Assembly (NCBI RefSeq): GCF_900250075.1
Contig: NZ_OFTT01000005.1
Coordinates: forward strand, 1 to 16,445
Origin: Cupriavidus taiwanensis
GTDB taxonomy: Bacteria; Pseudomonadota; Gammaproteobacteria; Burkholderiales; Burkholderiaceae
Reading direction: 5' to 3'
Length of the DNA stretch: 16,445 nucleotides
In this document: positions 1 through 6,882 of the stretch, piece by piece
Position numbering within the stretch: the stretch's first letter is position 1
How the letters are laid out: each line of letters starts with the position of its first letter
Translations under genes and position numbers: made by a program
Notes under the pieces: model-generated
Database searches by the model: none
What the model was told of the DNA's origin: nothing
What the model saw: only the letters and a program-made list of their open reading frames with translations

Positions 1-156
1 AAGCCTGGCTGCGTGATCCTCGTGTGTTCCGTGGCTGAAGTTCAACCGGAATGTATCTGCGCCTGACTGGAAAAGTTGAAGGATTGTTTCACCGCTGGAA
101 GAAGCGGGGCCGAGGGTGGCCACAATCTTGGTATGGCGCTCACGGCGCTGGCTCAT
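1..156 (-). CDS. pyk: Pyruvate kinase, N-terminal 52 residues (partial, runs off left edge)
   Basis: The frame reads from an ATG at 156 down to base 1 with no stop, giving 52 residues. Pyruvate kinase transfers phosphate from phosphoenolpyruvate to ADP in the cytoplasm, the last step of lower glycolysis. The N-terminus carries the family signature [14 protein letters not shown] (residues 7-20) and the active-site strand [13 protein letters not shown] (residues 36-48), where R37 and N39 match the conserved phosphate and metal-site residues. A Shine-Dalgarno GGAG lies 7 bases before the ATG. The gene is transcribed away from the GntR gene on the same strand but has its own promoter and shared operator at 255-294. 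With the mutase and isomerase genes at 3904-5375 it makes a third lower-glycolysis enzyme in this cluster, so it is probably a dedicated second copy. Identification is firm; the rest of the protein is not visible. Confidence 0.9.
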   Translation of the reverse strand, partial: MSQRRERHTKIVATLGPASSSGETILQLFQSGADTFRLNFSHGTHEDHAARL

Positions 157-254
157 GGTCTGTCTCCGATGACAAGCATTGCAGGGCCCGGTTGGTTGGG
201 CATTGTTTTCTGCGACTTGTCAGGAACGAGGTCCATGCAAGCCGTCCTTCGGGC

Positions 255-283
255 AGTGTATGAGAACGAATGGTACTATGCAA
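255..283 (-). promoter_or_regulatory. Candidate sigma-70 promoter for pyruvate kinase
   Basis: On the minus strand a -35 element TTGCAT (278-283) and a -10 element TACACT (255-260) are separated by 17 bases. The same -10 hexamer occurs in the dehydrogenase promoter at 8008-8035. The shared GTAC operator overlaps the -35 element. The leader to the ATG at 156 would be about 90 bases. Prediction is from pattern only. Confidence 0.55.
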
Positions 284-294
284 CCTCAAAGTAC
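272..294. promoter_or_regulatory. Shared palindromic operator, site 1 (upstream of pyruvate kinase)
   Basis: The sequence GGTACTATGC, six bases, then AAAGTAC places two GTAC cores 18 bases apart (273 and 291). It matches site 2 in front of the porin exactly in TGGTACTATGC and AAAGTAC, with only the central bases differing. The element covers the -35 of the pyruvate kinase promoter, consistent with repression. The linked GntR regulator is the likely binder (inference). Confidence 0.7.
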
Positions 295-335
295 ATAATA
301 GGCCAAAAAACACGCTAGGATCACCTGGCGTGTTC

Positions 336-1271
336 TTAGAAGTGCGTTTCGATTTCCAATTGACGAATGTGAAGTGCGTTTTCGTCGTCGTCCATGTGGG
401 TCTTGATTTTCCGGACGACGTTCAAATGCTGCCGCAGGAAGGCGGCAGCTTCTTCTCTCTGTCCATGCTCGAGCAGGTCCAGCAGCTTCAGATGCTCTTC
501 GCATTGCCTAACCAAGCGCTGACGGTCGGTGTTTGCCTTGTACTCCATCAGGCGGCGCTGTTGGTTTTGGCGCACCAGGGCGTCAATAAAGTTGGGGTTG
601 CGGGAGCAGCGGATGATGGTCTCGTGAAATTGAGACCCGATCTCAAACAGTTCGGCCCGGGTCAGGGTATAGATTTCACCCGCAAGCATTGCTTCCTGTC
701 GTGCTCGCGCCTTTGCAAGCGCCGGCTTGTCTAGCCTGAAAGTCGGTTCGAGGATGGCTGCCGGTTCGATGGCCATACGAAACCGGTAGCTGGCGTTGTG
801 CGCGTCGGCATTGGCCAGAAACGGAGTTACTCGCCAGCCATGGCCGGTTTTCCGCTCCAGGAGGCCTTCCCGGAACATACGTGCAAGCACCTGCTTGAGT
901 AGCCCGCGACCAGCGTCATACCGCCGCAGCAGTGCTCGCTCACTGAACTCGGACTCCACGGAACCAGACAGCAGGTCCTCTGCAAGCTGTTGATACAGCT
1001 CGTCGGCGTTGGTTGATGGCTCTTCCTCGTCGGTCTCCAATTCCGCTGGCTCCTGGGCAAGGAAGTAGCCCCGACCTGGCTCATTGCTCACGATGCCTTG
1101 CTGTGCCAAGAGCTCAAAAGCGCGACGGACAGGCGTGCGGGAAACCTCGAGCGCTTCGCAGAAGATTCGCTCGGGCAGATGCGAGCCCACCTCGATCTTG
1201 CGATCTTTCAGCAACTGCACGAGTCGGCTCGCGATCAATGGCGCCAAAGGCTCGTTAGCTTTCGTGTTCAT
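336..1271 (-). CDS. GntR/FCD-type transcriptional regulator with two winged-helix segments
   Basis: This 311-residue cytoplasmic regulator probably controls the cluster. Residues about 10-75 are a GntR winged helix (EVSRTPVRRAFELLAQQGI is the recognition region). An acidic linker (about 76-90) leads to a second GntR-like helix-turn-helix (about 91-150: QQLAEDLLSG, SERALLRRYD, MFREGLLERK). The rest is an all-helical FCD effector domain (FHETI; EEHLKLLDLLEHG; LRQHL). The three FCD metal-ligand histidines appear present, but the usual Asp three residues before FH is Gly. Ordinary GntR/FCD proteins are about 230-250 residues, so the extra length is explained by the second HTH. ATG 1271 was chosen over a TTG at 1280; neither has a clear ribosome site. 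The gene is divergent from the porin and shares its upstream region. The effector is unknown, probably the transported acid or a metabolite of it. Confidence 0.85.
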   Translation of the reverse strand: MNTKANEPLAPLIASRLVQLLKDRKIEVGSHLPERIFCEALEVSRTPVRRAFELLAQQGIVSNEPGRGYFLAQEPAELETDEEEPSTNADELYQQLAEDLLSGSVESEFSERALLRRYDAGRGLLKQVLARMFREGLLERKTGHGWRVTPFLANADAHNASYRFRMAIEPAAILEPTFRLDKPALAKARARQEAMLAGEIYTLTRAELFEIGSQFHETIIRCSRNPNFIDALVRQNQQRRLMEYKANTDRQRLVRQCEEHLKLLDLLEHGQREEAAAFLRQHLNVVRKIKTHMDDDENALHIRQLEIETHF

Positions 1272-1456
1272 GTTGGGCAATAAGGGAAAGTTCTAGGGCA
1301 GCGCTTCCGCTCGGACGCAGAGCCGCAATTCTGGTGCAGAGGATAGCCCGGAATCCCAAGCAGTGCAGGGGAAAGCGGGTTTTAGCGTGCGTTGAGAACT
1401 CGCAGGGCCTCTGCACGCAAAATCTTATAAGCGCCTCATAAGACATATTTATCGGT

Positions 1457-1485
1457 TTGACATTGGTACTATGCGCACATAAAGT
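1457..1485 (+). promoter_or_regulatory. Sigma-70 promoter of the porin gene
   Basis: A perfect -35 hexamer TTGACA (1457-1462) and a -10 TAAAGT (1480-1485) are 17 bases apart. The leader to the ATG at 1586 is about 95 bases. The shared operator (1465-1487) lies across the spacer and the -10, so a bound protein should block RNA polymerase. Confidence 0.7.
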
Positions 1486-1487
1486 AC
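1465..1487. promoter_or_regulatory. Shared palindromic operator, site 2 (porin promoter)
   Basis: GGTACTATGC and AAAGTAC flank six variable bases; GTAC cores start at 1466 and 1484 (18 bases apart). This is the same arrangement as site 1 (273/291) and site 3 (8024/8042). It overlaps the porin -10 element. Confidence 0.7.
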
Positions 1488-1531
1488 GACAACACCAGTT
1501 GTATCATGGTGCCACAAAGAACCATTATAAG

Positions 1532-1555
1532 GCGGAGCCAGGACAATACCTCCGC
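1532..1555 (+). promoter_or_regulatory. Stem-loop in the porin mRNA leader
   Basis: GCGGAG (1532-1537) pairs perfectly with CTCCGC (1550-1555) over a 12-base loop, ending 20 bases before the GGAG ribosome site at 1576-1579. It could affect message stability or translation, but no known riboregulator family is recognised. Confidence 0.4.
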
Positions 1556-1585
1556 ACTAACAAACCATAAAACTTGGAGACATCC

Positions 1586-2629
1586 ATGCAAAAGAGGCTT
1601 GCATTGGGAGCCGGTGCGCTTTGCCTGTGGGCGGGGGTTGCACAAGCGCAGTCGTCATCGAATGTGCTGCTTTACGGCATTATCGACACAACCATTCGGT
1701 ATTCCAACAACAATGCTGGCGACAAGGGTCTGGCCGAGTTGACCGATGGCTATTTCAACGGATCGCGGTGGGGCATGCGCGGTACGGAAGACCTGGGTGG
1801 TGGTCTCCAGGCAATCTTCAACCTGGAAAGCGGCTTTGACCCGAGTACCGGCGTATCCGCGCAATCGACAGGCACGGCCAACTATGGCCAGCAAAGCACG
1901 AACAACCAAGGACGGCTGTTCGGGCGTCAAGCGTGGGTCGGCTTGATTCATGAAAAGGTCGGCCGGTTCACGTTCGGGCGTCAATTCACTACGGCATACG
2001 ACGCATCGGGTCGCTTCCAGCCGAACGGTCACCCAAACCTCGACGCCGTCACGATCGTCAACAGCTACACCGGTCCCCGACAAGACAATATGGCCAAGTA
2101 TGTTGGTCAGTGGGGTGCCTTGTCGGCTGGTGCGCATTACACCTTTGGCGAGGTACCGGGACAGACCAAGCGCAGCTCGAGCTATGGGGTATCGCTTGGG
2201 TACAGGCAGGGCCCGGTCGATGTCGGGGCATTCTGGCAACAAGCTAATGCGCTGACGACGCCCGAAGCCCGCAAGGTTTGGGGCCTGGGTGGCAACTACC
2301 AGCTCGGTATCGTAAAGCTGGCATTTGGCTACATCAACAATCGCTTCGATGTCAGCGCCCAACGCAACGACGTATTCACTGGTGGCTTCGCTGTTCAGGC
2401 GTCATCGGCCCTGACTTTGTCGCTGGCCTCCCATTATGACCACCAGAAGAACCCGGGTGGCAGCCGCATCATGGTGACCGGCGTCGCGGACTATGCATTG
2501 TCGAAGCGCACTGACGTCTACGCGGAAGTCGACTTCAATCGCATCAATGGCAGCTACGCGGTCCCGAGCTTTATGGGCGTGGCTGGCAGCAAGGTCGGCG
2601 GCGGTATCGGCTTGCGTCACAAGTTCTAA
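1586..2629 (+). CDS. Outer-membrane general porin (Gram-negative porin family, OmpC-like)
   Basis: A 347-residue trimeric-type outer-membrane beta-barrel porin, expected to let small anionic solutes reach the periplasm. Residues 1-22 are a Sec signal peptide (positive start, hydrophobic core, cut near AQA|QSS). The mature start NVLLYGIIDTTIRY is the typical first strand of Burkholderiales porins, and RWGMRGTEDLGGGLQAIFNL and FGRQFTTAYDA are further family motifs. The protein ends ...GLRHKF, with the terminal Phe recognised by the BAM assembly machinery. The ATG at 1586 has GGAG six bases upstream, so it was preferred to an in-frame TTG at 1574. It is first in a plus-strand unit with the Bug gene at 2803, separated by a terminator-like hairpin. 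Its promoter carries the shared operator, so expression likely follows the regulator's ligand. Pore selectivity cannot be read from sequence. Confidence 0.93.
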   Translation: MQKRLALGAGALCLWAGVAQAQSSSNVLLYGIIDTTIRYSNNNAGDKGLAELTDGYFNGSRWGMRGTEDLGGGLQAIFNLESGFDPSTGVSAQSTGTANYGQQSTNNQGRLFGRQAWVGLIHEKVGRFTFGRQFTTAYDASGRFQPNGHPNLDAVTIVNSYTGPRQDNMAKYVGQWGALSAGAHYTFGEVPGQTKRSSSYGVSLGYRQGPVDVGAFWQQANALTTPEARKVWGLGGNYQLGIVKLAFGYINNRFDVSAQRNDVFTGGFAVQASSALTLSLASHYDHQKNPGGSRIMVTGVADYALSKRTDVYAEVDFNRINGSYAVPSFMGVAGSKVGGGIGLRHKF

Positions 2630-2683
2630 GCCAGTTCAACCAGTCGACACTGGGTGCCTGCTGTAGCGGAGGTGGTGCCCTTC

Positions 2684-2717
2684 AGGCCGGGGTTCTGTAC
2701 GAAACCCGGTCCTTTTT
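2684..2717 (+). terminator. Rho-independent terminator or attenuator between porin and Bug genes
   Basis: GGCCGGGGTT and AAACCCGGTCC form a nearly perfect stem over a seven-base loop, followed by five T (2713-2717). It follows the porin stop by about 55 bases. No strong promoter is visible between it and the Bug gene, so partial read-through is likely, setting a high porin to low binding-protein ratio. Confidence 0.75.
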
Positions 2718-2802
2718 CCCGCTCAGAATGTGTCGCTAAGGCGGCCCGACGCAGGCCTTAAAAAGCGACAGCAGTAAGAGAACATAAGGATCGGAGACAC
2801 AA

Positions 2803-3855
2803 ATGGAATTCGCTGATTCTCGCTCGATGCCCAGTCAAGGCATTGCGGCTACTGAGCTGCGCTCGACGGCGCGAGGGCGCCGACGGGCTTTTGCCATTGC
2901 GGCGTCCGTGGTCGCAATCGGCAGCGGACTTTGGTCTCTCGGTGCGTCGGCCCAGAGCAACTATCCGGACAAGATGATCCGCATGGTGGTTGCCTTCTCA
3001 GCCGGCGGCCCCAACGACGTCATGGCTCGCGTTGTCGCGCAGAAAATGTCAGACATTCTAGGCCAGCAGGTTATCGTGGATAACCGTCCAGGTGCGGGTG
3101 GCATGATTGGGACCGACTTCGTAGCAAAGTCGCCCGCGGATGGCTACACGTTGCTCTTCGCGAGCGTCCCCTTCGTGACGGCGCCGAGCATGTACAAGCG
3201 GCCAACCTACGCGGTGGAGCGGGACTTCATTGGCGTGTCAAAGGTCGCGGTCTCTCCCATCGCGCTGATGGTCAAGCCGGGGGCACCGTACAAGAATGTC
3301 GGTGACCTCATCACGTTCGCCAAAGCGAATCCAGGCAAGCTGAACTTTGCCAGTGGCGGTGTCGGCTCCACTCCTCATCTCGCCATGGTCCTTTTCCAGG
3401 ATCTGACGGGTGCGAAGCTGAATCACGTTCCCTACAAGGGCGGGGCGCCTGCCTTGACCGACCTGATGGGCGGTCAGGTCGACATCATGATGGACAGCTT
3501 CACCACGACGCTTCCGTACATCGAACAGAAGAAGGTGTCAGTGCTGGCCGTGGGCGACAGCAAGCGCGCAGCCAAGCTTCCCTCAGTGCCGACCATGGTC
3601 GAGAGCGGTGTGAATGGGTTTGTGATGAACCACTGGGTGGGGGTTGTCGCACCGAAGCAGACGCCGAAACCGGTGGTGGACAAACTCAACGCAGCCGTCA
3701 ACCAGGCTCTGAAGGACCCTGCAGTCCGGGACCGTCTCGTGGGCCTGGGCGCAGAGCCTGCCGGTGATTCGCCGCAACAATTCCAAGCGTTCCTGAAGGG
3801 CGAGGTCGAGCGTTGGCAGAAGGTCGCCAAGGACGCAAAGGTCGAGCTCGAGTAA
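2803..3855 (+). CDS. Bug/TctC-family periplasmic substrate-binding protein (first copy)
   Basis: A 350-residue tripartite tricarboxylate transporter solute receptor that captures a carboxylate in the periplasm. The N-terminus is long: a polar stretch, then RGRRRAFAIAAS followed by a hydrophobic core, cut near ASA|QSN (residue 50). The RRAFA segment resembles a twin-arginine signal, so Tat export is possible. The mature part has all Bug hallmarks: YPDKMIRMVVAFSAGGPNDV (residues 53-72), VDNRPGAGGMIGTDFVAKSP, DGYTLLFAS, FASGGVGSTPHLA, VPYKGGAPALTDLMGGQVD and a C-terminal KVAKDAKVELE. GGAG lies 7 bases before the ATG. It is followed 48 bases on by the mutase gene in the same orientation. Membrane partners are probably TctA/TctB at 9393-11479, since no second pair is present here, though Bug genes are often orphans. 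The ligand is unknown. Confidence 0.92.
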   Translation: MEFADSRSMPSQGIAATELRSTARGRRRAFAIAASVVAIGSGLWSLGASAQSNYPDKMIRMVVAFSAGGPNDVMARVVAQKMSDILGQQVIVDNRPGAGGMIGTDFVAKSPADGYTLLFASVPFVTAPSMYKRPTYAVERDFIGVSKVAVSPIALMVKPGAPYKNVGDLITFAKANPGKLNFASGGVGSTPHLAMVLFQDLTGAKLNHVPYKGGAPALTDLMGGQVDIMMDSFTTTLPYIEQKKVSVLAVGDSKRAAKLPSVPTMVESGVNGFVMNHWVGVVAPKQTPKPVVDKLNAAVNQALKDPAVRDRLVGLGAEPAGDSPQQFQAFLKGEVERWQKVAKDAKVELE

Positions 3856-3870
3856 ATCAGATATCAAAAA

Positions 3871-3889
3871 GGGGCCTCAGCTACGCCCC
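3871..3889. other. Short GC stem-loop before the mutase gene
   Basis: GGGGC (3871-3875) pairs with GCCCC (3885-3889) over nine bases. Five A precede it, so on the minus strand it would look like a terminator stem followed by five T, but no minus-strand gene ends here. On the plus strand there is no T run, so it is more likely a processing or stability element within an operon. Confidence 0.35.
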
Positions 3890-3903
3890 ATTCAAGGATA
3901 GCA

Positions 3904-4623
3904 ATGCACCGTCTGGTACTAATTCGTCACGGCGAATCGACCTGGAACAAAGAGAACCGATTCACCGGCTGGACTGACGTCGATTTGACGGAGCAGGGTG
4001 TGCGGGAGGCCAAGGCGGCGGGACGTGCCTTGCGTCACGCAGGGTTTCAGTTCGACGTGGCTTACACGTCAGTATTGCGCCGAGCCGTGCGGACCCTCTG
4101 GCAAGTCCAGGATGAATTGGAGCAGATGGGGATCCCGGTGCAACATGAGTGGCGTCTGAACGAGCGCCACTATGGCGCGCTTCAAGGGCTGAACAAAGCC
4201 GAGACAGCGCAAAAGTACGGAGACGACCAGGTTCTGCAGTGGCGGAGAAGCTTTGACATTTGTCCTCCAGCGCTGGATGCTCAACACGCTCGCATCATCA
4301 ATGGCGACCGCAGGTATGCAAACGTGGCGCCGGAAGACATGCCGATGACGGAGTGTTTGAAGGACACCATCGAGCGCGTCCTCCCACTTTGGAACGATGC
4401 GATTGCGCCAGACATTCGTTCGGGCAAGCACATCCTCGTCGTCGCCCATGGAAATAGCATCCGGTCACTGGTGAAATATCTCGATCGCATCTCCGACAGC
4501 GACATCGTCGGCCTGAACATCCCCAACGGGGTACCACTCGTTTATGACCTCGACGCTGATCTGAAACCGATCCGGTCCAGCTATCTGCCCATCGACGCGT
4601 ACGGTTCCAGAACTTGGAAGTGA
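3904..4623 (+). CDS. gpmA: 2,3-bisphosphoglycerate-dependent phosphoglycerate mutase
   Basis: A 239-residue cytoplasmic enzyme interconverting 3- and 2-phosphoglycerate through a phosphohistidine. Visible: the phosphorylated His in [10 protein letters not shown] (H9), the helix [11 protein letters not shown] (residues 55-65), the acid catalyst in [18 protein letters not shown] (E87), and the second His in [11 protein letters not shown] (H182). Family members are usually about 248 residues; here the C-terminal tail after PLVYDLD is replaced by a short [14 protein letters not shown], so the flexible lid tail differs. AAGGA lies five bases before the ATG. It sits 11 bases upstream of the triosephosphate isomerase start and is surely co-transcribed with it. 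Finding it inside a carboxylate uptake cluster suggests the pathway ends in phosphoglycerate; a mutase acting on a related acid phosphate cannot be ruled out. Confidence 0.9.
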   Translation: MHRLVLIRHGESTWNKENRFTGWTDVDLTEQGVREAKAAGRALRHAGFQFDVAYTSVLRRAVRTLWQVQDELEQMGIPVQHEWRLNERHYGALQGLNKAETAQKYGDDQVLQWRRSFDICPPALDAQHARIINGDRRYANVAPEDMPMTECLKDTIERVLPLWNDAIAPDIRSGKHILVVAHGNSIRSLVKYLDRISDSDIVGLNIPNGVPLVYDLDADLKPIRSSYLPIDAYGSRTWK

Positions 4624-4634
4624 GGGAGAGCCAG

Positions 4635-5375
4635 ATGAAGCCGCTCGTGATTGGCAACTGGAAGATGAACGGCAGCAGCGCGCTAGCGAACCACTTGTTG
4701 GCAGAAATCGCCGTGGGAACGTACTCGGCCGATGTCGCTGTCTGCGTCCCTTTCGTCTATTTGAAACAAGCAAGAGAATTGCTCGCGAACTCGACAGTCA
4801 GCCACGGGGGCCAGAACGTGTCCGAGTTCAAGCCGGGGGCATTCACCGGCGAAATCAGTGCTGAAATGCTCGCGGATGCAAGCTGTGCCTATGTCATTGT
4901 CGGGCACTCTGAGCGCCGGCAATACTTCGGTGAGACGGACGTCACTGTGGCCAAGAAGGTGCAGCGAGCACTCGAGGCGGGAGTACAACCTGTTCTTTGC
5001 GTGGGCGAAACGCTCGTGGAGCGTGAGAGCGAGAACACCGAGGCAGTGATTGGCCAACAGTTGCGCACAATTATGGAGATGCTTACGACAGAACAAGCCT
5101 CCCGGCTTGTCATTGCGTACGAGCCAGTATGGGCGATTGGCACCGGCAAGAGCGCCTCTGTCGAGCAAGCACAGGCAGCCCACGCGTTTCTGCGTGGATG
5201 CTTGTCGGAAAAGCTAGGTGAGCACAGCGCTCGGACAGTGCCCATTCTGTACGGCGGTAGCGTGAAGCCGCAGAGTGCAGCCAGTTTGTTCCACGCACCC
5301 GATATCGATGGAGGCCTTATCGGCGGCGCTTCACTCGTGGCCGAGGACTTTGCCGCAATTGCGAATGCAATTTAG
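4635..5375 (+). CDS. tpiA: Triosephosphate isomerase (or C4 sugar-phosphate isomerase paralogue)
   Basis: A 246-residue TIM-barrel enzyme interconverting dihydroxyacetone phosphate and glyceraldehyde 3-phosphate. All catalytic residues are in place: K10 in GNWKMNG, H91 in IVGHSERRQYFGE, and E163 in YEPVWAIGTGKSA; the phosphate-binding LYGGSVKP (residues 205-212) and GLIGGASL (227-234) are intact. The ATG at 4635 follows a strong GAGGGAG that overlaps the mutase stop codon, favouring it over an in-frame ATG at 4614 within the mutase. The mutase-isomerase pair implies translational coupling. Main-pathway tpiA in Burkholderiales usually sits elsewhere, next to secG and the nuo genes (general knowledge), so this is probably an accessory copy. 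TIM paralogues in erythritol and tetronate pathways act on four-carbon sugar phosphates, which is an alternative role here. Confidence 0.9.
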   Translation: MKPLVIGNWKMNGSSALANHLLAEIAVGTYSADVAVCVPFVYLKQARELLANSTVSHGGQNVSEFKPGAFTGEISAEMLADASCAYVIVGHSERRQYFGETDVTVAKKVQRALEAGVQPVLCVGETLVERESENTEAVIGQQLRTIMEMLTTEQASRLVIAYEPVWAIGTGKSASVEQAQAAHAFLRGCLSEKLGEHSARTVPILYGGSVKPQSAASLFHAPDIDGGLIGGASLVAEDFAAIANAI

Positions 5376-5386
5376 TGCTGCGTTCG

Positions 5387-5503
5387 TCAGCGGCATAGGG
5401 TGCAATACCAGAAAGGAAGCGCAGCGGTACTCATCGCTACGACCAGGAAGGCCACTTGGGTGAGGACGTCGAGGAGCGGTCGAGACATTTTATCTTGTGA
5501 CAT
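5387..5503 (-). CDS. Possible 38-residue hydrophobic small protein
   Basis: An ATG-to-TGA minus-strand frame lies in the gap between the converging isomerase and lactonase genes. Its product has a charged start (MSQDKMSRP) and one predicted membrane helix (LTQVAFLVVAMSTAALPFW). No ribosome site is evident, only an A-rich stretch. A hydrophobic stretch encoded on the minus strand at 12938-13066 resembles it (about 12 of 29 positions identical, including VAM and PFW), which is the main reason for listing it. No family is recognised. It could be a chance frame. Confidence 0.25.
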   Translation of the reverse strand: MSQDKMSRPLLDVLTQVAFLVVAMSTAALPFWYCTLCR

Positions 5504-5547
5504 GGTCGCTTTTTTCGTCGTTGTATTTTGTCATGATGCGCTACGCT

Positions 5548-5579
5548 ACCTGAACGGCAACTGAACACGCCGCTCAGGT
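5548..5579. terminator. Inverted repeat between convergent genes (possible bidirectional terminator)
   Basis: ACCTGA-A-CGGC (5548-5558) pairs with GCCG-C-TCAGGT (5569-5579) over a ten-base loop, with one mismatch. It lies between the ends of the isomerase (plus) and the lactonase (minus) genes. There is no T run on either side, so it may be a stem that only blocks exonucleases or works with Rho. Confidence 0.4.
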
Positions 5580-5635
5580 CTGCGCATCGCTTCTTCGGGA
5601 GGAGAGCAGCAACTGCCGCCCTCCAGCCGGGACTC

Positions 5636-6787
5636 TCAATTCACCGTGATGGATCCCGACCAAATCAGTTCCTGTCCCGGAAAATCGAGGTTCCAGTAAG
5701 GGGAGGGACAGCCATCCGAGTGGATCTCCATGATACGCAGAGAGGCCGGCGTATTGGTCAGCTTTCCGGCGCAGTCCCTGTAGGCGGACAGCTGATTTCC
5801 CACAATCAAGTAATTGCCGTTTTCACACAGCGAGAGCGTGCGTGGCTCAATGCCGCCAGCATCCAGCCGGTGGCGCTCAGTCAACGAACCGTCGTCGGTG
5901 CTGATCTCATACACGACAAGCTCGTTCTCTCCCTCCGTGAGACGTCGGCTGTCTCCTTGACTCACTAGCGCGTCGGCGCGATTGGCGGCGTAAAGCCAAC
6001 GCCCGGAAGGGTGGACCAGCACGTTCCCAACCCGTTGTCGGCGTGCGGGAGGCAGCTGCAATACCGACCACCGGTTCAATGTAGCTTCGGACGGCACCCC
6101 TGTTTCAAAGGAGTGCAGCGCTATGGCATTGCCGCGTTCAAGCGCAACGTATAGCCAAGGACGTGTGGGATGCTCAGCGACATCCCTGGGGCCCAGACCT
6201 GGTGAGTAGGCAGTTTCTTGGATTCGCTTGAACTTGCCGCCCTCTACGGAATAGGTCTGCAGCTGACCGATGTCCTCTTCGAATCCTGGGCGCAGATCAT
6301 TGCCGCGGGCGCAAACGACTGCAGTGTTGCCGCCCTTGCCGAAATGCACTGAGTGCGGAAACACGCCGATGTCGGGCCTGGTTACGGTATCCAGTCGGAA
6401 GCCGATGTAGCCATCGTTGTTCAACTCGAAGACTCGAACTGTCGCTGGCCGTGCAAACGTAATGGCGAGAAACCGAGCCGATGGATCAACCGCGACGTGA
6501 ATGGGGCGATGCGGAAGTGGGATCTCGACCTGTGCCAATGTGGTGCCACCCATCGCATTCATGCGAAGGACTTTCACGAAGTGCGTGTCGCCTGCGCGCC
6601 CGCCTGGTCCGCCATTGCTGCATACGATGTAGAGGAGTGGAAGGAAGGGGTGCGAAACTGCAAACTGGACGGGAAGGCCGACGTCGACGGTCGAGCGTTG
6701 CCGGGCGTCTGCGTCGGCACCTTGCAAGCTGAGAACGTGCAACTGAGCGGCAACCGCCGCAAGTACGAATGTCTGAGTCGTTGCCAT
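5636..6787 (-). CDS. Lactonase-like seven-bladed beta-propeller protein (YbhE/Pgl-type family)
   Basis: A 383-residue protein built of repeated propeller blades. Family members hydrolyse 6-phosphogluconolactone or other sugar-acid lactones. Blade-like segments recur: AVSHPFLPLLYIVCS, HVAVDPSARFLAITF, FPHSVHFGKGGNTAVVCA, DVAEHPTRPWLYVALE, VLVHPSGRWLYAANR and EPRTLSLCENGNYLIVGN. No signal peptide is obvious, so it is probably cytoplasmic. The ATG at 6787 (MATTQTFVLA) was chosen; an upstream GTG at 6829 lies inside a hairpin and has no ribosome site. It follows the dehydrogenase gene on the same strand after 95 bases. With a dehydrogenase and carboxylate transporter, opening of an aldonolactone is a reasonable role, but the fold alone does not prove lactonase activity; some members have other or unknown functions. 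Confidence 0.75.
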   Translation of the reverse strand: MATTQTFVLAAVAAQLHVLSLQGADADARQRSTVDVGLPVQFAVSHPFLPLLYIVCSNGGPGGRAGDTHFVKVLRMNAMGGTTLAQVEIPLPHRPIHVAVDPSARFLAITFARPATVRVFELNNDGYIGFRLDTVTRPDIGVFPHSVHFGKGGNTAVVCARGNDLRPGFEEDIGQLQTYSVEGGKFKRIQETAYSPGLGPRDVAEHPTRPWLYVALERGNAIALHSFETGVPSEATLNRWSVLQLPPARRQRVGNVLVHPSGRWLYAANRADALVSQGDSRRLTEGENELVVYEISTDDGSLTERHRLDAGGIEPRTLSLCENGNYLIVGNQLSAYRDCAGKLTNTPASLRIMEIHSDGCPSPYWNLDFPGQELIWSGSITVN

Positions 6788-6820
6788 GGGACTATGCGCA
6801 ATCTGCGGAAAACAATAAGG

Positions 6821-6866
6821 GCAGGACACTGCCGTCGCGGACGGCGTGTAACCTGCCCTGTCCTGC
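6821..6866 (-). other. Hairpin between dehydrogenase and lactonase genes
   Basis: GCAGGACA (6821-6828) and TGTCCTGC (6859-6866) are perfect inverted repeats enclosing a smaller CCGTC/GACGG stem. On the minus strand the arm is followed by CCTTATTGTTTT, a weak T-rich tail, so it could attenuate lactonase expression. A second pairing GGGCAGG/CCTGCCC is possible with the same bases. Confidence 0.45.
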
Positions 6867-6882
6867 GGTAGAGCGTCCGGAA

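Larger units (their letters stand above)
1272..1585. other. Divergent intergenic region between the regulator and porin genes
   Basis: This 314-base gap has no convincing gene. It holds the porin promoter and operator (1457-1487), an inverted repeat TCTTAT/ATAAGA around 1420-1444, and a leader with two small stem-loops: CACCA/TGGTG (1493-1511) and GCGGAG/CTCCGC (1532-1555). No good -35/-10 pair was found for the regulator gene on the minus strand, so its promoter is unassigned. Confidence 0.6.

Noticed and set aside
6788..6829. GTG at 6829 as lactonase start
   Set aside because: It lies in a hairpin, has no ribosome site, and adds residues that do not resemble the family; ATG 6787 fits better.
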